Below are positions 1 through 8,396 of a stretch of DNA of 20,472 nucleotides, one piece after another; the stretch's first letter is position 1; each line of letters starts with the position of its first letter. The stretch covers positions 86,667 to 107,138 of the forward strand of contig JAAMXP010001201.1 in the NCBI GenBank assembly GCA_019693395.1. The letters are read 5' to 3'. The DNA is from Ettlia oleoabundans (lineage: Eukaryota > Chlorophyta > Chlorophyceae > Chlamydomonadales). The position numbers and the translations under genes were made by a program. Below the pieces are notes generated by a model. The model did not search any database. It was not told where the DNA came from and saw nothing but the letters and a program-made list of their open reading frames with translations.

Positions 1-824
1 AAAATTTTTGTAGGGGCTGTTGCTGCTCTCCTGCCCTCCCCTTGCTTACACTTATCCCTAAAGACTTGCTTACATTCAATGCTACCCCCCCAGAGCCGAT
101 AAAAATAGACTTTCAGCCACATTAGGCTTTGTGGAGGCCACCGCCCTGGCCGCCGCTGCCCCTGCTCCTGCTCCTACCCGTACCCCTGCCTCTGCCCAGA
201 TGCGAGAGCATGCCGTGACATGGAGGCAGATATGAGCTGCGTCCCTCCACTGCAACCTGCATTTGGAGGCTGCAGCAAGCAGCAAGAACTGGAGGAATGG
301 CGGCAGCCTGGCCACCACTTTCCACCTCGCTGCCGACGTGGGCCTGGTGACAGTAGCACCGCTCTTCTTCTGCCACCTGTCGTCCCTCTCTACCGTCCCC
401 CCACACCCACACACAACAGGCTTATGTTTCACGACAATGTCGACAGCTTGGGGGCTGTTGATCAGCATGGCTGGTTGATTCATGCTCTTTCTTGCTGGCC
501 GGCTGCGGCTCAGCCCATGACCACATCTACCACCCTCTCAAAAGGGCCTTTACTATTCACTCTGACACTTCCTTTGTACTCCCTGACATGTGGTGTGATC
601 ATCTGGGGCAACCCAAAGATGATAACCAGGCTGAAAACGCTGTTTCCCAAGCTTTTTGTGTTTTGTATATCCCCTCCTCTTTTGACCAGAAAAGAGAGGG
701 GGGCCGCCAAAACAACAAGTCCAGACGGGCTGGCCTTATATATAGTGCATATAGTGGGACTAGCTGTCCGAAGTTTGAGATTCAAATGGGGCTGGGTTCT
801 GTTGTGTTGCATTCCCTGCTTCAG
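1..824. other. Left edge, no firmly assignable gene
   Basis: I cannot place a gene here with confidence. Upstream exons of the lipase-like gene that begins to be readable at 825 should lie here or left of the window, but no frame shows a recognisable lipase segment. Positions 430-820 are more AT-rich and look like intron or spacer. On the minus strand an open frame ends at a TAG at 82-84, with TGTAA motifs just beyond it (74-70 and 50-46). The end of another minus-strand gene is therefore possible, but its Ala/Gly/Arg-rich translation is not recognisable. Confidence 0.4.
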
Positions 825-1554
825 GTACTACCGTGCCAGCCGCCTTCACATGAAGAGCGCAGACACAACAGAAATGTATCCACCAGGTGCGTACTGCACG
901 GCACCCCAAATCTTTTGTGCTGCTGCGCTGGAATGTTGCGGTGCTGGCGTATATCGGGCCAAACTGCTGACTGTTGACCTTCTGCCGAACACAGGGAAGA
1001 TGATTTTCTTGCGGTCGTTCAAGGGCAGGAGGAGGCAGCAAACGGTGTGGGACGCGGTGTGGATTGACGCAGCAAGTGAGTGGCTGGCAGAGCACCTGTT
1101 GCAGACCGATTGTTAATTCTGATCTGCAGCCAGTGGCCTCCTTCACTCTGCCCAGATGGGTTTGATCTCCATCCGCGTGACTATTGCCCGCGCTCCTGCA
1201 GCGCTGATTTCTGAGGGGGTGCTAGTCACACCATCCATGATGGCTCACCACCGCCTGTTCATGCTGGCGGAGGCTTTCGAGGTGTGCTGTGCTTTGCTGT
1301 GCCTGCTGTTGCCGGCATGGCCTGATGTGTTGCACCGAAAGTCTCATGACTGTATCACACAACGTGCTGTAAGGTTGCGTCCTGGCACTCATGCACGCTT
1401 TCTAATATGGAAAACTGTTTCAGCTTTCAATTGGCTGATGCCAAGCCAACCCGCGACCTTTGCCTGCCTGCAGTCCATCTTTGCTGGGCAAGTGGTCAGT
1501 GAGTCTGCCGCACAGGACGAGCAGGGGGAGGAAGGTGTGGTGCACCCGGTTTGA
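825..1554 (+). CDS. Diacylglycerol-lipase-like (class 3 lipase) protein, C-terminal exons
   Basis: Four exons join in phase: 825-886, 995-1075, 1202-1281 and 1474-1554 (TGA). Introns start GTGCGT, GTGAGT and GTGTGC and end in CAG. The joined translation runs through MYPPGKMIFL, then WDAVWID, then LISEGVLVTPSMMAHH, and ends in a short acidic tail. Animal and plant diacylglycerol lipases have the same order after the catalytic alpha/beta-hydrolase core: a (L/M)YPPGr-(I/M)-h segment, a W-x-D strand, then an I-(I/V)-(S/T)P-x-M-x-x-H segment. The GxSxG serine, Asp and His are not in these exons and must lie upstream, where I could not find them. Such enzymes release a fatty acid from the sn-1 position of diacylglycerol at membranes. 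The gene is incomplete, or is a 5'-truncated remnant. The assignment rests on motif order and phase agreement only. Confidence 0.5.
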
Positions 1555-1941
1555 GCAAGCAGCACTTCAGCACCAGCAGAAGCGCTACGTTGGAAGAAGC
1601 TCCCTTGGTGCCACGCATGCTGCCCGAGCGCTTGGCAGTGTTTGCAGCCAGCCTCTGGTGGTTGGTTGCCTGGCTGGCGGAGGCTGTGCCGAAGATTCTG
1701 TTTTCACTGCAATCCATTTACCTACCTTCCTCTACCTGTTTTTCTTGCTAGCACTTTTCCATTCACCTTGTGTATTGACGTAAATGCTCAGTACATGCTC
1801 TATATATTTATTGTTGCCTGATTATTGTATGGTGTTTCGTTACCAATCCCGCATCTGCCATCGTGACTCAAATGATTCAATACATCTTACAAATGAAGTA
1901 AAATTGACCATGACAAAATAGCAGTTATCTGAAGAAGGGAG
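1555..1941. other. Convergent intergenic region / 3' UTRs
   Basis: This stretch separates the tail-to-tail lipase-like gene (+) and ISPE (-). It becomes AT-rich after about 1780 (for example TATATATTTATTG near 1801). I see no clear TGTAA on the plus strand for the lipase-like gene. A plus-strand open frame at about 1551-1751 encodes a hydrophobic stretch but has no recognisable family. Confidence 0.5.
1887..1891 (-). terminator. Poly(A) signal of ISPE
   Basis: TTACA on the plus strand reads TGTAA on the minus strand, the standard chlorophyte polyadenylation motif. It lies about 50 bases past the ISPE stop codon, in an AT-rich stretch. Confidence 0.5.
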
Positions 1942-4900
1942 TCACACATGGTGGATGTTCTGCGACCTCCGCGGTGTGGAACTTGTCGCTGCTGCTGCAG
2001 CTGGGGCAGCATACCACTGCCCAGGCTGCCGTGTGATCAGCCGCGCTGGGCTAACAAACATTTCCGTATACTGGCCTTCAAAAAGGAAGGCAGGAACCTC
2101 ATCTGCACGTCAACACAGGCAGGCACCAGGCGTTGGTGTTATCGCGCTGAACACACCTACGGGAAGGGCGCCTGTGTTCCATCCAGCAAGCCAATCAAAC
2201 ATCGAAATGACAGCAATCTTTACAGGTGTACTCCTGAATGCAATGCATAGTGGTTCCCAAACTGCTGCCTAAGCTCACCTGAGCCCACACAGACGATAGT
2301 GCTGCCGCTGCCAGTCATGAAGACGCTGCTGAAGCCGCTGCCCTCCGCCTGCAGACGTTGCTTCAGCTCCAGCAGCGCCGGCAGCCTGCGGGAGGTTGGC
2401 AATACGGCAACACAGGCTTTTTAAAGAAAGCTGTGCATTGAAGAGGCAGTACAGCAGGCAATACGATTGGGCAGTACGATAGTAGGAATATTGCACCAGG
2501 AAGGCAGCTCGCTTGCTGCGGGGATGACATCGTCTCCTGTGCTCCTGATAGCTGGGCCCCTAGGGGAGGAGGCCTCCCAGCCTGCCTGCCAGAGCTTGCA
2601 ATGCTGTGGCCCACTTAGTCCGATCACCGGCATCTCCGCCCCACACCCCCTCATCATCCTGGCTGGCAGTCCCATGCAGGCCATCCCAGGTACGCACCCA
2701 CTCATTCACCCACACACTCACTCGCCCATCCTGTATGCACCATACACCCGCCTTATGCTCACCATAGCAGCCACCATACGCTCAACCACTCACCGGTCAA
2801 AGGCAGGCTGCTCCAAGTCATTGACCGTCAGCTCCTGCGTGGCTCCTTCCTTTCCCAGCCTTGCCAGCAGGTCAAGCGGGTCTGCCGTGCTGCGCCTGCT
2901 GAGGTCTAGGGCCTGGAATATCTCGGGGGTGGAAAGTCCCACCGGCGGCTTCACCAGCAGCAGCGGCGTGTCAAGCGGCAGCGGCGGGGCCACGTTCTCA
3001 ACAATCTCTCCCCTGCAATGCAGCAACATCAACAAACGAAGTGATCAAGGCAGCACACGACTCTAGTTTGTGCTGGCTGGTTGGAATGGTCGTATGCGCC
3101 TCAAACAGTGTTGTTACTAACTGGCAACACAAGGAAGTGCCACGGGGCACGAACGACAACAGCTCACACCACCACACATACCAGCAAACCAGACCAGGAA
3201 GGAGCATGCAAATGGACCAGATCTTTGCAGACGTTGAACAGCAATCTCCCCATGCTCTCTGAGAACAAAGCACATCGTCGACCTTCGACCATGGGGGCGA
3301 CCCACTGCACCCGCTTGCCCACCCATCCCGCCCAGTCACACAGCCACCTCCACAACCCACCCACCTGCCAGTGCAGTAAGCTGCACCACCTGAGAAGAAC
3401 ACCGAGATGTCGCTGCCAATCTCTCCGGACCTTCATTTCAAAGTCATAGAGTCGAGGCAAAGCTCAAATGGGCACAGCAAGTGTAGTACGGCATTTGAGC
3501 GCTCTATCTTGCTCAAGTTCCCAGACCAAGTCCGACAGTGCTGCAATTAATATTTAAGTGGCTGAGGGCCGGCATGGCTGGTCTGCATTAGAGTGCATAT
3601 TTTGCTGCCTCTAAAATAGCCCCACCGCCCCACCCCACCCACCCAGCCCCCCAACTCCTTGCGCTCACCACTCCAGCAGCTCATCATTGCTGGCCGGCCG
3701 CCCGCACAGCTCGTTGGCAGCCCACAGCGTGGTAGCAGCATTCCCGGAGCCGCCCCCCAGCCCCGCGCCGTGCGGCACTCGCTTGTGCAGGTCAATTTTG
3801 AATCGCTGCTTGCGGCCCGTCTTGGACCGGAACAAGTTCAGGGCCTGATGTCCGTTGCGAGAGGGGGAGTGAGATGAGCGGCTCAAGCAGCTTCAAGGCC
3901 ATCTCATGGTTCAGTACCATAATTTACCATAACTCACAGCGAGGGGGAGAAAGCAGTTGGAGGGCACACAAGTAGAGAGAAACCACGCCAGCCGCAGGGA
4001 GGTGCAAGACCATAGCAGCAGAAGGATATCGCGAACGGAATGGTTTGGGGGCACGGTTGCTGCACAAGTCAGCAGACATGTGCTGCCCCTCCTTGACCGG
4101 CCCATCCCACTGCACCTTAATGACAAGGTTGCTTTCATCAGTCGGCACGCCGTCCATGTTGCAAGAAAGCTGGTCAGCAGCTGCTGTGCTCGCCAGCTCA
4201 TCAAACGCCATTTCGTCACCCAGGTCGATGACGTGGAACAGGCTGGCAACAGGCCGGGTGAGGGAAGGAAGACGAGATGAGAGGCAGGGAGGCGTGCGAG
4301 ATGAAGTTGTTCAATTGAGTTAAGCTGCATTGAGACAAGAAGAACCTAGTACATATTACGACAGCACCAACCCAGGATGCGACGGGGCGATGCAGAGACG
4401 AGGTGACGAGGAAAGAGGCACATCTGTGGCTCGCCCAGGCAAAGCAGGTGTAGTGCAACACGTAAACAATGAAGCTCTGGAGAGGGGCAGGCCATTTCTG
4501 CTTGATGAAATTGTTACAGGCTTCGTGAATATGTCATGGGGTGTATGCATCGCTTGGCAGGCGGCTGCTTGCAACAGCACATGAGCGAAGGGCATTTGCT
4601 TCCCAAGAATGAGTATGGTGGGCAGGCAGACCGACAGCGGCCTGACTGGCAGGCTTGCTGGCCTTACCTGGCCAGATCGTGGAAGCCATCCTCCCGCCGC
4701 CGCATTACACGCAGGAACACGTTGATCTGCCGGCCGAGAAGGTCAGAGCACGTGGCAACACGTGAGCCATGGACAATGGCGGATGAAATTGCACTCGTTC
4801 ATCGGTTTCACACACAACGGCGGTTGAGACAACTTGAGCGATTAGCAATTCATCGCTGGCCTTGCCGCAACTGGTATTTCGACGTGAAACCTAGCATCAG

Positions 4901-5051
4901 GCACATCGATGCCCACCTTGGAGGGTGAGAAGAGCTTGAGCGAGCTGCTGGGGCCGGCTGCGGCTGAGCACAACGCGGGGCGGCGCACAGCTCTGCTGGG
5001 TAGGCGGGGCGGCAAGCTAGCCCGCTGTGCTGGAATAGCTCTTTGTTGCAT
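1942..5051 (-). CDS. ISPE: 4-diphosphocytidyl-2-C-methyl-D-erythritol kinase (chloroplast)
   Basis: The enzyme phosphorylates CDP-methylerythritol with ATP in the plastid MEP pathway to isopentenyl diphosphate. Eight exons agree in phase: 5051-4917, 4726-4668, 4242-4116, 3844-3669, 3430-3365, 3012-2794, 2385-2279 and 2102-1942 (TGA). They give 349 residues (E. coli about 283, plants about 380). Residues 1-35 are rich in Arg, Ser and Ala with almost no acids, as in a chloroplast transit peptide. The GHMP-kinase features follow in order: LFSPSKINVFLRV at about 40-52 (substrate-binding Lys), [18 protein letters not shown], the glycine-rich ATP loop [17 protein letters not shown] at 130-146, GSDISVFF with the catalytic Asp near 173, [16 protein letters not shown] near 205-220, and MTGSGSTI near 284. 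The usual DIPFF is DISVFF here, leaving the Asp intact. The start is the only ATG that precedes the transit-like segment in frame. The gene diverges from the phosphatase-like gene and faces the lipase-like gene tail to tail. Confidence 0.95.
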
Positions 5052-5406
5052 GATGTTGCCTATAGCAGTTTTAATGTGCCCGCGCTGAGCAGTAAAGTTG
5101 GACCGGGCTTGCAGGGACGGGCTGCACGCTAGATATGTCGGTTTTACCGCAAACTAGATACCATACGCCGAGCGATTTTGATTACCAAACAACAAATGGG
5201 CGCCACCAGAAAACGCACCTTATCGATTGGAAAGCGGCCTGACGCTCGCTTTTATTGAACTCCGTTTAGTATTTTGGCTACAGAATAAACGTCCATCCTG
5301 ACCAAAGGATTGATTGGCCGCAAGCGAGCGCCTATCGACACGTGCTGCTGCTTTTGCGTTGCTACCGCCCTCCACCCTACGGCGCTCTAGCCTGAGAGCA
5401 GTGAGC
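5052..5406. promoter_or_regulatory. Divergent promoter region of ISPE and the phosphatase-like gene
   Basis: These 355 bases separate two head-to-head start codons, so they must carry both 5' UTRs and both promoters. I see no canonical TATA box at a sensible distance. The middle (5150-5290) is more AT-rich than the flanking exons. The role is inferred from gene arrangement, not from a recognised element. Confidence 0.45.
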
Positions 5407-7365
5407 ATGATATCCACGAAACCACCGGCCACCGTACAGCAACTTGAATGCAGACATCACAGCGCGATAAGTGCAGCCGCCACCCGGCCCCGCCGCCACC
5501 GCCCAATTGGTGCTGGCACCAGCAGGCACCCTCGTAGAGCTGTAGCGCAGGCGTCAGCTGTCACTGGGTCCTCCACTCCGCAGCAACAGGTGGGCAGGTG
5601 TGCACGCCATGTGGCATGTGGACTCGATTGTAGTTGACGCTCTGAAACCTTCCATACCAGGCTGCCGCAAGCACTGTGCTCTTCATGACCAGGGCCCCCT
5701 AGCACGCCTTGCCTCTCTCCCCCTTTACTGTCACAGAATGCGGCCTCGCTGGACGTGTCTGGTGCAGTGGTACAGCCTGCTTTCCGCCAGACGCCTTGGG
5801 CGGCCGAGGCTGCAGCAGCTGCCGCCGGCAGCAGCCGCTCTGCCGTCCGCATCGCCTTTGTCTCCGAGTCGGGCATCTGCCGCTGCGTGCTGGCGGCAGC
5901 GGCCTTTCAGGCTGCCCTGCAGTCGCGGGCGCCGAGCCTGGCTGCGATGGTGGAGGTGGAATGCCGCTCAACCAAGGATTACTGCGTGGGGGAGGGGCCA
6001 GACCCTCTAGTCACGGCAGTGGCATCCGAGCTTGGCTTGGCTGTGCCACAGGGCTATGCAGTGCAGCAGTTCAAGGAAAGCATAGACATCGTGGACTTTG
6101 ATGTGGTGCTTGTGATGGACAAGTTCACAGCTGCAGACGTGCTCCGTGAGGTGGGTGGGCGCATGAGCACTCAAAGAGAGATCCTGCGGGGTGGGTGTGC
6201 CAAGGTTGCAGCCTGCTGCCACAGCGGTGCTGGGACGCTGCTGCTGGTTGTTGTGCGGTCGTCGCCATCCCGCCTTGCTGCAAGGGCAGCTCAGCATGTG
6301 GTGCATGCTGATGCGCATAGCAGCAGATGAGCAGAAGCCCAGCGGGCCGATTTTGTTGGGCCCTGTGGTCCAGCTGCCACTTGTATGCACAATCTTCCCC
6401 TCTGCTAGTCCACACATCAATCACTTGGCACCACTCACACATGTCTCACATTTCCCTGCCCTGCACCACTGATGTTGTGCGCCCAACACCACCTGCTATG
6501 CAGGTCTCTGTGTTTGCAACTGTCGATCACTTCCCACCACTCACATCGCGCCATGCAGGTCTCTGTGTTTGACACCATCAAGACCTGGGGCAAGGCCAAC
6601 TACAGCAGCAAGGTACGGCGGCTAGGGGAGTTCAACCCCGCGGTGGCGGCGGCAGCGGCCAAAGATCAGGAAGCCGCCGACATTCAGGATGCGCTGTATG
6701 GTGAGGCTAGCAGGGCGTAGAAACTGTGGGTTATCTTGGAAAAACTTCAACTTGAGGAGAATAAAGGATAGAAGGTGTCTTGATGGTACACTGTGTGGCT
6801 CTGTTGTCATGGATGGTTGCAGTTTTGCATAACATGGCGTGTGCGAGTAATGCTGCCGTAACATGAGATGCACCGCTTCAGCGGAGTACACAGCAAACAC
6901 AAGCAAAGTTGCTCCTTCCAGTGTCTTTGTTTGACATGCAGATGGGCCATTGAGACTCATACCTGTGTGGCAATGGCATTGCTGCAAACAACGTTAACCT
7001 GTTTGGCAATGATGCTATCTGGTGCAGGCAACGTGGGAGGGAATGAAGAGCTGCAGGCGGTGCGGCAGGCAGCTGCAGTTATCCAGCAGAGCTGCGAGGG
7101 CCTTGTGGAGTTTCTGGTGGCAGTCGAAGCAAGACACCAGCAGGAGCAGGCACAACAGCAGTCAAAGCATGCACAGCAGGCGCAGCAGCAGCAGCATGAA
7201 TCGTCCAATCGGGCAAGCATGCAAACAGCGCCAGTTGAGCCGCCCCATGGCGGCGTGGGCAGCTCAGACGCAGCGCCTGCCAGGCTGGGAGACAGCTTGA
7301 CGGCGGCGGTTCGGAAGATGGGAGCCATGGACTGGTTGGTGCCGCCCATGCTGCAAGCCCGGTAG
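5407..7365 (+). CDS. Low-molecular-weight protein-tyrosine-phosphatase-like protein, nucleophile Cys replaced by Ser
   Basis: Four exons join in phase: 5407-5589, 5737-6150, 6559-6700 and 7028-7365 (TAG), giving 358 residues. A stop lies in frame just upstream (5311-5313), so ATG 5407 is the first possible start. Residues 1-60 are basic and Ser/Ala-rich, like an organelle, probably plastid, transit peptide. The LMW-PTP fold begins near residue 98 (VRIAFVSESGICRC). In active members this P-loop is C-x5-R-(S/T). Here position 104 is Ser (TCC, 5863-5865), Arg110 is kept, and a Cys follows the Arg. Later segments are VVLVMDKFTAADVLREV, VRRLGEF, and QDALYGGNVGG, where Asp243 could be the general acid of the usual DP motif. 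The C-terminus adds a Gln/Ala-rich low-complexity tail (about 295-315), ending near 358; LMW-PTPs are usually near 160 residues. A catalytically dead or altered enzyme is the simplest reading, but the change may be shared by a plant/algal paralogue family. Confidence 0.8.
6498..6571 (+). repeat. Direct repeat duplicating the splice acceptor of phosphatase exon 3
   Basis: A 19-base perfect repeat (6498-6516 and 6553-6571, offset 55) carries the CAG acceptor and the first 13 bases of exon 3. Only the downstream copy keeps the reading frame. Using the upstream copy adds 55 bases and brings a TGA into frame a few codons later. Confidence 0.8.
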
Positions 7366-7493
7366 TCCAGACGCAAGCCTGACCCTGACCGGATACGTTT
7401 AATCACGTTCCACACCACTCAGACACCCTTTCTCATTTCTATAAAGCCATTGTTCCTGTCTCCACCAGCAAATTGACGATGTTGCTCCTTGTT

Positions 7494-7498
7494 TGTAA
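7494..7498 (+). terminator. Poly(A) signal of the phosphatase-like gene
   Basis: A plus-strand TGTAA about 130 bases past the stop at 7365, the expected chlorophyte motif and spacing. Confidence 0.5.
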
Positions 7499-7540
7499 CG
7501 AATTCTGTAGATATCCCCTTGTTGCTCACAACGTAGCAAG

Positions 7541-7545
7541 TTACA
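7541..7545 (-). terminator. Poly(A) signal of isocitrate lyase
   Basis: TTACA on plus is TGTAA on minus. It is the first such motif downstream of both alternative terminal exons, and I found none between them. Both isoforms would therefore share this 3' end, with a 3' UTR of about 460 bases for the distal exon and about 850 for the proximal one unless it is spliced. Confidence 0.45.
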
Positions 7546-8005
7546 TGCGCTAATGTGCACCAAATTCTATCTATATATCAACAGCTAGCAAGCAACATGG
7601 GGACATGCCTGGACAAGCGAAAGGAATCAAAGGGGGTTGCGCTGCAGCCAGAAGTGGCAAAACTCAGGGGCACACGTATGATGTCCTTGAAAGGAAAATC
7701 CGGGGGGGACTGCAGCAGGCCTTCCGCACACCGACTGCTGCGGACTGGGTTCAATCGCTAAAGAAATGGGGCTAAAGGAATGGGGCAGGTTTCGTTCATT
7801 GGCACAGTGGCGTGATGGCGACTGGTCGCGGCAGGGTGCCTGCAGCCGCTACATGGCAGGTCGCCCTGATGGTACCGCCAGCTACATGCAGCCAGTGCCG
7901 CACTGGCCCACTTTGCTTGAAATGCTCAAAAACCGGAGGGCGGCAGCCACCTAAAACTGGTTCGCTAGTGTTGCTGCTGGCCACGCCGGCGGCACACCCG
8001 GCGGC

Positions 8006-8124
8006 TCAAAACTGGGCGGTCTCAGTTGAGCCCTTGAGTGCGGTGGTGGAGGTCAGGCCCCCAGACACCACTTCGCTAATCGCATCGTAATAGCCGGTGC
8101 CCGCCTCGCGCTGATGGCGTATGC
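8006..8124 (-). CDS. ICL1: Second (distal) terminal coding exon of isocitrate lyase
   Basis: This is a full-length second copy of the last isocitrate lyase exon, 391 bases downstream of the first. It is 119 bases long like the first, enters in the same phase after a good pyrimidine-tract acceptor (TTTCTTTGCAG), and ends in its own TGA. Its translation starts IRHQREAGTGYYDAISEVV and ends in TETAQF. Against the proximal copy it has 6 amino-acid changes (V/I, A/G, F/Y, V/I, Q/L, S/T in 38 residues) but 16 synonymous codon changes, which suggests selection on the protein. It can replace the proximal exon by skipping it (intron of 658 bases from exon 9), giving a 417-residue isoform. Otherwise it lies in the 3' UTR of the proximal form. 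A relic of a tandem gene duplication is the alternative. Confidence 0.75.
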
Positions 8125-8396
8125 CTGCAAAGAAATAATGAAGAGGACAGGCCAAGGGCTGTGGCGGGCGGGCAGCAGAGTCGGGCGCGCGCCGAACTGT
8201 CCAGCCTAGACCAGACCATCTCAGCTTGCTGCGGTGTGCTGCGTTGCACAAGGTTGCTGCTTCTTGTGGGCAGGACAGCAGTGGGGCCTCTCACTGCGCT
8301 TGCTGCTGCCACAGTGGGAGTGGGCCTGCGTCGCCGCTGAGTAGGAATGCGTCTACAGCTGGGCTGCCTCACTGGGCCACTGATGAGGCACCCCAT

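Larger units (their letters stand above)
7366..8005. other. Convergent 3' UTR region
   Basis: This gene-free stretch lies between two tail-to-tail genes. It holds the poly(A) motifs of both (7494-7498 on plus, 7541-7545 on minus). Open frames around 7766-7984 have no family resemblance and sit in what should be the isocitrate lyase 3' UTR. Confidence 0.5.

Noticed and set aside
220..1116. 298-residue plus-strand open frame
   Set aside because: It only partly overlaps real exons (825-886, 995-1075) and reads through their introns; the rest has no family features.
2467..3066. 199-residue plus-strand open frame
   Set aside because: Antisense to ISPE exon 2794-3012 and its flanking introns, whose minus-strand coding is well supported.
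7180..7200. CAG-type repeat as a possible microsatellite element
   Set aside because: It is the Gln-rich coding tail of the phosphatase-like protein, with mixed CAG/CAA codons.
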